Shown here: positions 60,723 through 64,000 of the stretch, one piece after another
Layout: every line of letters begins with the position of its first letter
How positions within the stretch are numbered: the first letter of the stretch is position 1
Assembly: GCA_040772225.1 (NCBI GenBank)
Contig: JAXGYO010000003.1
Location: 558,001 to 622,000, forward strand
Source: JAAYED01 sp040772225
GTDB lineage: Bacteria; Chloroflexota; Anaerolineae; UBA1429
DNA length: 64,000 bases
Reading direction: 5' to 3'
Position numbers and translations under genes: made by a program
The notes under the pieces: model-generated
What the model was told of the DNA's origin: nothing
What the model saw: the letters and a program-made list of their open reading frames with translations, nothing else
Databases searched by the model: none

Positions 60723-62126
60723 CTATCTCTTTTGACGCTTCCTGCTGCCCCGAGGTTCCGCCGAGTCGGTAGTCACGGCAGCACGCCGGGCGCGCGCCGC
60801 CTCATAGTCTGAATAGTTGCCCGGAGAACTTGCCAGAACGCCTCCTTCGAGAGCAGCGACGCGCGTAACGATGCGATCCAGGAAATAGCGGTCATGCGAG
60901 ATCACCAGGACGGTCCCCTCAAAATCTTCCAGCGCCGCCTCCAATACCTCGGCAGAGGGAATGTCCAGGTTGTTGGTCGGCTCATCCAACAGCAGCAGGT
61001 TGGCATCGCCGAGCATCAGCAGCGCCATCTGCAGGCGTCCCTTTTCGCCGCCCGAGAGGTTCCGAACGGGCTCGCGCACCTGCTGATAGGGGAAGACAAA
61101 CCGTCCGAGAAAGGACACCGCGTCGCTCTCCGACATCGGGCCGGCGCGCATGACCGTCTCGAGCAGCGTGAGTTCGGGATCGAGCGTCTCGTGCTCCTGC
61201 GCATACAGGCCCACGCGCACGCCCGGGCCGATGCGCAGGCTGCCGGCGGTGGGCTCCAGTTCGCCCAGGATCAGGCGGAACAGCACGGTCTTGCCCGCCC
61301 CGTTTGGCCCCACAAGCCCGACGCGATCGCCGTGGAATAGCAGCAGATCTACACGATCCAGGACAACGTTATCGTCATCAGCAGTCGTAAAGCTCTTGCG
61401 CAGGCCCGAGATCTCGAGCACGCGCTGACTGCCGCGCCAGCCGGGCAGTGACAGCCCCATACGACGCTGAGACCCGACCGGGGCATCCAGCCTTTCCATA
61501 TGCTCCAGCCGCTTGAGGATGGCCTTACCTCGCGCCGAGAACTTGGCATTGTCATAGACCTTGCCCCAGGTCATCAGGCGTTTGGCGGATTGCTCGAGGC
61601 GAGCAATCTCGCGCCCCTGTATCTCGTAGAGCTGTCCCTGGCGCGCGCGGCGCAGCTCGCGCTCGGCGGCATACTCGGAATAGTTGCCGGCGTACTCTGT
61701 CAGCCGCCCCTGCTCCAACTCCGCGATCGCATCGGCGACCAGGTCCAGCAGGTAGCGGTCGTGGGACACGACCACGACGCCGCCCTTGTAGTCGCGGATA
61801 TACTGCTCCAGCATCTCCTTGCCCGCCAGGTCCAGATGGTTGTCGGGCTCGTCCAGCAGGAGCAGATCGGGCTGCACGGCCATGAGCCTGGCCAGCGCCA
61901 GCAACTTTTTCTGGCCGCCGCTGAGCACCTCTACAGACAGATCAAGGTCGGCCTCGCTGAACCTGAGACTCGCCAGAATGCCCCGTAGCCTCCCCTCGAA
62001 ACCGGGGCCGCCCACCTGTTCGTAGGCATCCACCAGGGACTCTTGCTCGGCCAGCGCCCGCTCCAGCCGGCGCGCATGGCTGTACACGCGCGGATCGCTC
62101 AGCCGAGCCTCATACGCACCGATCAT
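60723..62126 (-). CDS. ABC-F ATPase lacking the N-terminal Walker A (5'-truncated)
   Basis: A 467-residue ABC-F-type protein (no membrane domain). The first cassette has its signature LSGGQKKLLALARLM and Walker B LLLLDEPDNHLDL but no Walker A; the second is complete (VGPNGAGKTVLFRLI, NLSGGEKGRLQMALLML, LLLLDEPTNNLDI). Family members are 520-650 residues, so about 80-90 N-terminal residues are missing. The minus-strand sequence upstream (to 62420) shows no Walker A in any frame and has an in-frame TGA near 62147. It may be a decayed gene or a half-active variant. ABC-F proteins act on ribosomes in translation or antibiotic resistance. Confidence 0.82.
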   Translation of the reverse strand: MIGAYEARLSDPRVYSHARRLERALAEQESLVDAYEQVGGPGFEGRLRGILASLRFSEADLDLSVEVLSGGQKKLLALARLMAVQPDLLLLDEPDNHLDLAGKEMLEQYIRDYKGGVVVVSHDRYLLDLVADAIAELEQGRLTEYAGNYSEYAAERELRRARQGQLYEIQGREIARLEQSAKRLMTWGKVYDNAKFSARGKAILKRLEHMERLDAPVGSQRRMGLSLPGWRGSQRVLEISGLRKSFTTADDDNVVLDRVDLLLFHGDRVGLVGPNGAGKTVLFRLILGELEPTAGSLRIGPGVRVGLYAQEHETLDPELTLLETVMRAGPMSESDAVSFLGRFVFPYQQVREPVRNLSGGEKGRLQMALLMLGDANLLLLDEPTNNLDIPSAEVLEAALEDFEGTVLVISHDRYFLDRIVTRVAALEGGVLASSPGNYSDYEAARARRAAVTTDSAEPRGSRKRQKR

Positions 62127-62423
62127 CGCGCTCGCGTACCCCCCTCTTCAACTGCATGGCCCCTGACAGGCCTATGGCACCCGGCGATGCGCGCACGCAT
62201 GCGGCGTCATCGCTGGAACGAGTCCTCGGCAACCGTTTGCGCAATGGCGTCTGCCGCTGAGACAGACGTCTGATACCAGACGAGGATATCTGCATTGCGC
62301 CTTGCCCACAAACGCCCGAATCACGCTCCCCTTGCAGCGCATTGACGCCTGCCCTCCCTGTGTGTTATATCATCCGGTAGAAACGCCATAGGCGTTCGAT
62401 GACCATAGAGAGAAAGGGGAGCT
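62127..62423. other. Intergenic region; site of the missing ABC-F 5' end and ThuA promoter
   Basis: No gene is supported. A promoter-like pair TTGACG (62342-62347) and TATATC (62366-62371) with 18-bp spacing precedes the ThuA gene. No remnant of an ABC-F Walker A is visible, so the truncation probably came from a deletion or rearrangement here. Confidence 0.5.
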
Positions 62424-63065
62424 ATGAAGAAAGCACTGATCATCCAGGGCGGTTGGCAGGGGCACGAGCCCGTGCAGGTATCGGATATCCTTGCGGCGGC
62501 GCTGCGTGAGAACGACGTCGAGGTCGAGATCGCCGATACGTTGGACGTCCTCAAGGAGCGCGACCTCAAGGCGCTGGACCTGATCATCATGCAGTGGACG
62601 ATGGGCAAGATCGAGCGCGACCAGCTCGAGCCCCTGCTGGAGGCGGTCGAAAGCGGCGTGGGCATCGCCGGCTTGCATGGCGGGATGGGCGACGCCTTCC
62701 GTGAGGCGACCCAGTATCAATACATGGTGGGCGGCCAGTGGGTGGCCCACCCCGGCAACGACGGCATCGATTACGACGTGTACATCGTCGACAAGGGCCA
62801 CTGGATCACCCAGGGCGTCTCTGGTTTTCACGCCAAGTCCGAGCACTATTACATGCATATTGATCCGGCCATCCATGTCCTGGCTGCGACGCCTTTTGGC
62901 GATGTGGCCATGCCAGTGGCCTGGACCAAGATGTGGGGCAAGGGACGCGTGTTTTACAGCTCAATGGGGCACCTGGCCTCGGTCTTTGATCAGGATCCCA
63001 ATATCCTCAAGCTGCAGACGCGGGGCATGCTCTGGGCGGCCCACGCCCTCGAGGGCGCGGACTAG
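62424..63065 (+). CDS. ThuA-like (trehalose utilisation) domain protein
   Basis: A 213-residue glutamine-amidotransferase-like fold protein: KKALIIQGGWQGHEPVQVSD, GIAGLHGGMGDAFREATQYQ, GGQWVAHPGN and the terminal WTKMWGKGRVFYSSMGHLAS match ThuA/DUF1080-associated proteins of sugar utilisation. The biochemical role of ThuA is poorly defined. AGAAAGGGGAGCT precedes the ATG. It is a single gene, divergent from the ABC-F gene. Confidence 0.88.
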   Translation: MKKALIIQGGWQGHEPVQVSDILAAALRENDVEVEIADTLDVLKERDLKALDLIIMQWTMGKIERDQLEPLLEAVESGVGIAGLHGGMGDAFREATQYQYMVGGQWVAHPGNDGIDYDVYIVDKGHWITQGVSGFHAKSEHYYMHIDPAIHVLAATPFGDVAMPVAWTKMWGKGRVFYSSMGHLASVFDQDPNILKLQTRGMLWAAHALEGAD

Positions 63066-63080
63066 GCGCCAGCTATCAGG

Positions 63081-63122
63081 CCGTCTCCGGCCGGGTGCAC
63101 CCAAAAGCCGGGCCGGAGACGG
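63081..63122 (+). terminator. 12-bp perfect inverted repeat after the ThuA gene
   Basis: CCGTCTCCGGCC (63081-63092) and GGCCGGAGACGG (63111-63122) pair perfectly 16 nt past the ThuA stop, with no T-run. A stable 3' end or terminator is likely. The remaining 63123-63299 shows nothing else. Confidence 0.6.
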
Positions 63123-63299
63123 TCAGCAAGCGGGCCTGTTGCGAGGCAAGTCGGCAGAGCCCTGGTCCAGCTACGGCCGGGCTCATTATCGATGGCAACA
63201 TCGTTTCAGACCGCTCTCTAGCGCCCGGGCTCGTGGGCAGCCATTCTAGCGCCCAGATAGCCTTGCGCGTTCGGTCGAGTGACCCTCCTCCACGGGCAC

Positions 63300-63328
63300 T
63301 GTCATCCTCCCTCCCCGCATGCTATAAT
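63300..63328 (+). promoter_or_regulatory. Promoter of the PH-domain membrane protein gene
   Basis: TGTCAT (63300-63305), 17-bp spacer, TATAAT (63323-63328) with extended TGC, 61 bp before the ATG. Confidence 0.7.
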
Positions 63329-63389
63329 GCCGGTGCAAGATCTCCTGCCTTCCCGGGAGCGTTCACCATCGGCATCACCTGGAGGTACC

Positions 63390-63974
63390 ATGAGTAGGCC
63401 CGTTGTCTTCCGGCCTAGCGACAAGTATCGGACACATGTCCTGGCTAACGTGTCGTGGATCCTTGTATTCTGCGTGCTCCCCTTTTCGCTGCTGGCTCTC
63501 ATCCCTGAGCTGGGGCTGACGTACCTTCTGTGGTTCCTTGTAGCCAATATCGCCTGGCTCGTGCCCACGTTTCTCCTGGTGCCGAGATATTGTCAATCGA
63601 TTGAGTACGAGTTCGGTGCCCAGGATCTGCTGGCCCGGCGTGGCATCATTACTCGTTCTGAGAGCATGGTCCCTTATCGTATGGTTACCAATGTGGAGGT
63701 CAAGCGGGGCCCTATCGCTCGCGCGCTGGGAATCGGGACGCTCAAGGTGCACACGGCCGGATACAGCCAGCAGTCCCAGTCCGAGGCCACGCTCAACGGG
63801 CTCGCGAACTGGGAGGAGGTGCGCCAGAGCCTGCTGGATCGCATCCACGAGCATCAGGCGGAGGCCGCCAGGGTTGGTGCTGACATGTCACCGGTCGCGG
63901 GCACCGAATCTCTCGCCACAGAGATCCTCGGTGACATTCTTGCTGAGGTCCGGGCGCTGCGAGAACAGCGGTAA
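63390..63974 (+). CDS. PH domain (bPH2/YdbS-like) membrane protein
   Basis: A 194-residue protein with two N-terminal membrane helices (about residues 18-38 and 42-62) and a bacterial PH-like domain (YEFGAQDLLARRGIITRSES; MVPYRMVTNVEVKRGPIARA; LGIGTLKVHTAGYS), followed by a charged helical tail. Function unknown; such proteins often occur in pairs, but this one is single within the window. GGAGG lies 5 nt before the ATG. Confidence 0.85.
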   Translation: MSRPVVFRPSDKYRTHVLANVSWILVFCVLPFSLLALIPELGLTYLLWFLVANIAWLVPTFLLVPRYCQSIEYEFGAQDLLARRGIITRSESMVPYRMVTNVEVKRGPIARALGIGTLKVHTAGYSQQSQSEATLNGLANWEEVRQSLLDRIHEHQAEAARVGADMSPVAGTESLATEILGDILAEVRALREQR

Positions 63975-64000
63975 TCCTGTCACGAGTGCCGGTCTGGCGC

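Noticed and set aside
1..64000. CRISPR arrays, rRNA genes, replication origin
   Set aside because: No regularly spaced repeats, rRNA-like conserved segments or DnaA-box clusters were seen.

Overview
The window is a GC-rich bacterial chromosome segment, most likely from a Chloroflexota (Anaerolineae-like) organism. The clues are an isopentenyl phosphate kinase next to RNase Z and an RseP-type protease, a PrmC-TsaC fusion downstream of prfA, several lipoproteins with Thr/Pro/Ala linkers, and a classical T-box in front of trpS. This is inference from gene content, not from a marker gene. Many promoters read as TTGACA, 16-17 bp, then TATAAT or a close variant, often with an extended -10 (TGC before the hexamer).

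Layout. 1-7044 (minus): a carbohydrate / hydroxypyruvate catabolic block with an FMN reductase (cut by the window edge), glycerate 2-kinase, Gfo/Idh/MocA dehydrogenase, hydroxypyruvate-isomerase-like protein, aminotransferase, zinc-type dehydrogenase and a VOC protein. 7272-12648: a DUF3795 protein (plus), then CorA, a PfkB kinase, an unrecognised conserved protein, a HAD phosphatase and a BNR sialidase-like protein (minus). 12823-15808 (minus) is the most unusual part: a lipoprotein UshA-like metallophosphatase, an ATP-cone nucleoside kinase and a membrane-anchored rhodanese form one apparent operon behind a TTGACA/TATAAT promoter. Both outer genes carry an in-frame TGA where a Cys is expected (C-x-TGA), each followed at 21-25 nt by a perfect hairpin with G in the apical loop, as expected for selenocysteine insertion.

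16030-16998 holds four tRNA genes (two Ser, two Arg). 17003-22182 (minus) holds prfA and prmC-tsaC, then a URO-D-thioredoxin fusion coupled to a COG0523 GTPase. 22351-33302 (plus) is a long run: hsp20, lon, a PHP-AlbA_2 fusion, a frameshifted GNAT, RNase Z, isopentenyl phosphate kinase, rseP, a HEAT-repeat protein, acylphosphatase and a FecR-like protein. 33276-41357 holds a DUF4416 protein, radC, an S26-type peptidase, T-box-trpS, a surface protein and an M16 peptidase.

41413-44226 is a nested mobile element: an IS110-family element has split the 5' end of an integrase-core (rve) transposase gene. 44536-50305 holds a sensor kinase, an ECF sigma factor with a small membrane partner, an orphan peptide-binding protein and a LysM lipoprotein. 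50562-55548 holds two small unknown genes behind a near-consensus promoter, an ABC-2 exporter and two methyltransferases (one frameshifted). 55545-58282 (minus) is a one-carbon/methionine pair. The end holds a PQQ-type sugar dehydrogenase, a duplicated-domain lipoprotein, an ABC-F protein lacking its first Walker A, a ThuA protein and a PH-domain membrane protein.

Two single-base frameshifts (near 27290 and 54435) could be real or sequencing errors. They are indels, whereas the two Cys-to-TGA changes are substitution-like.
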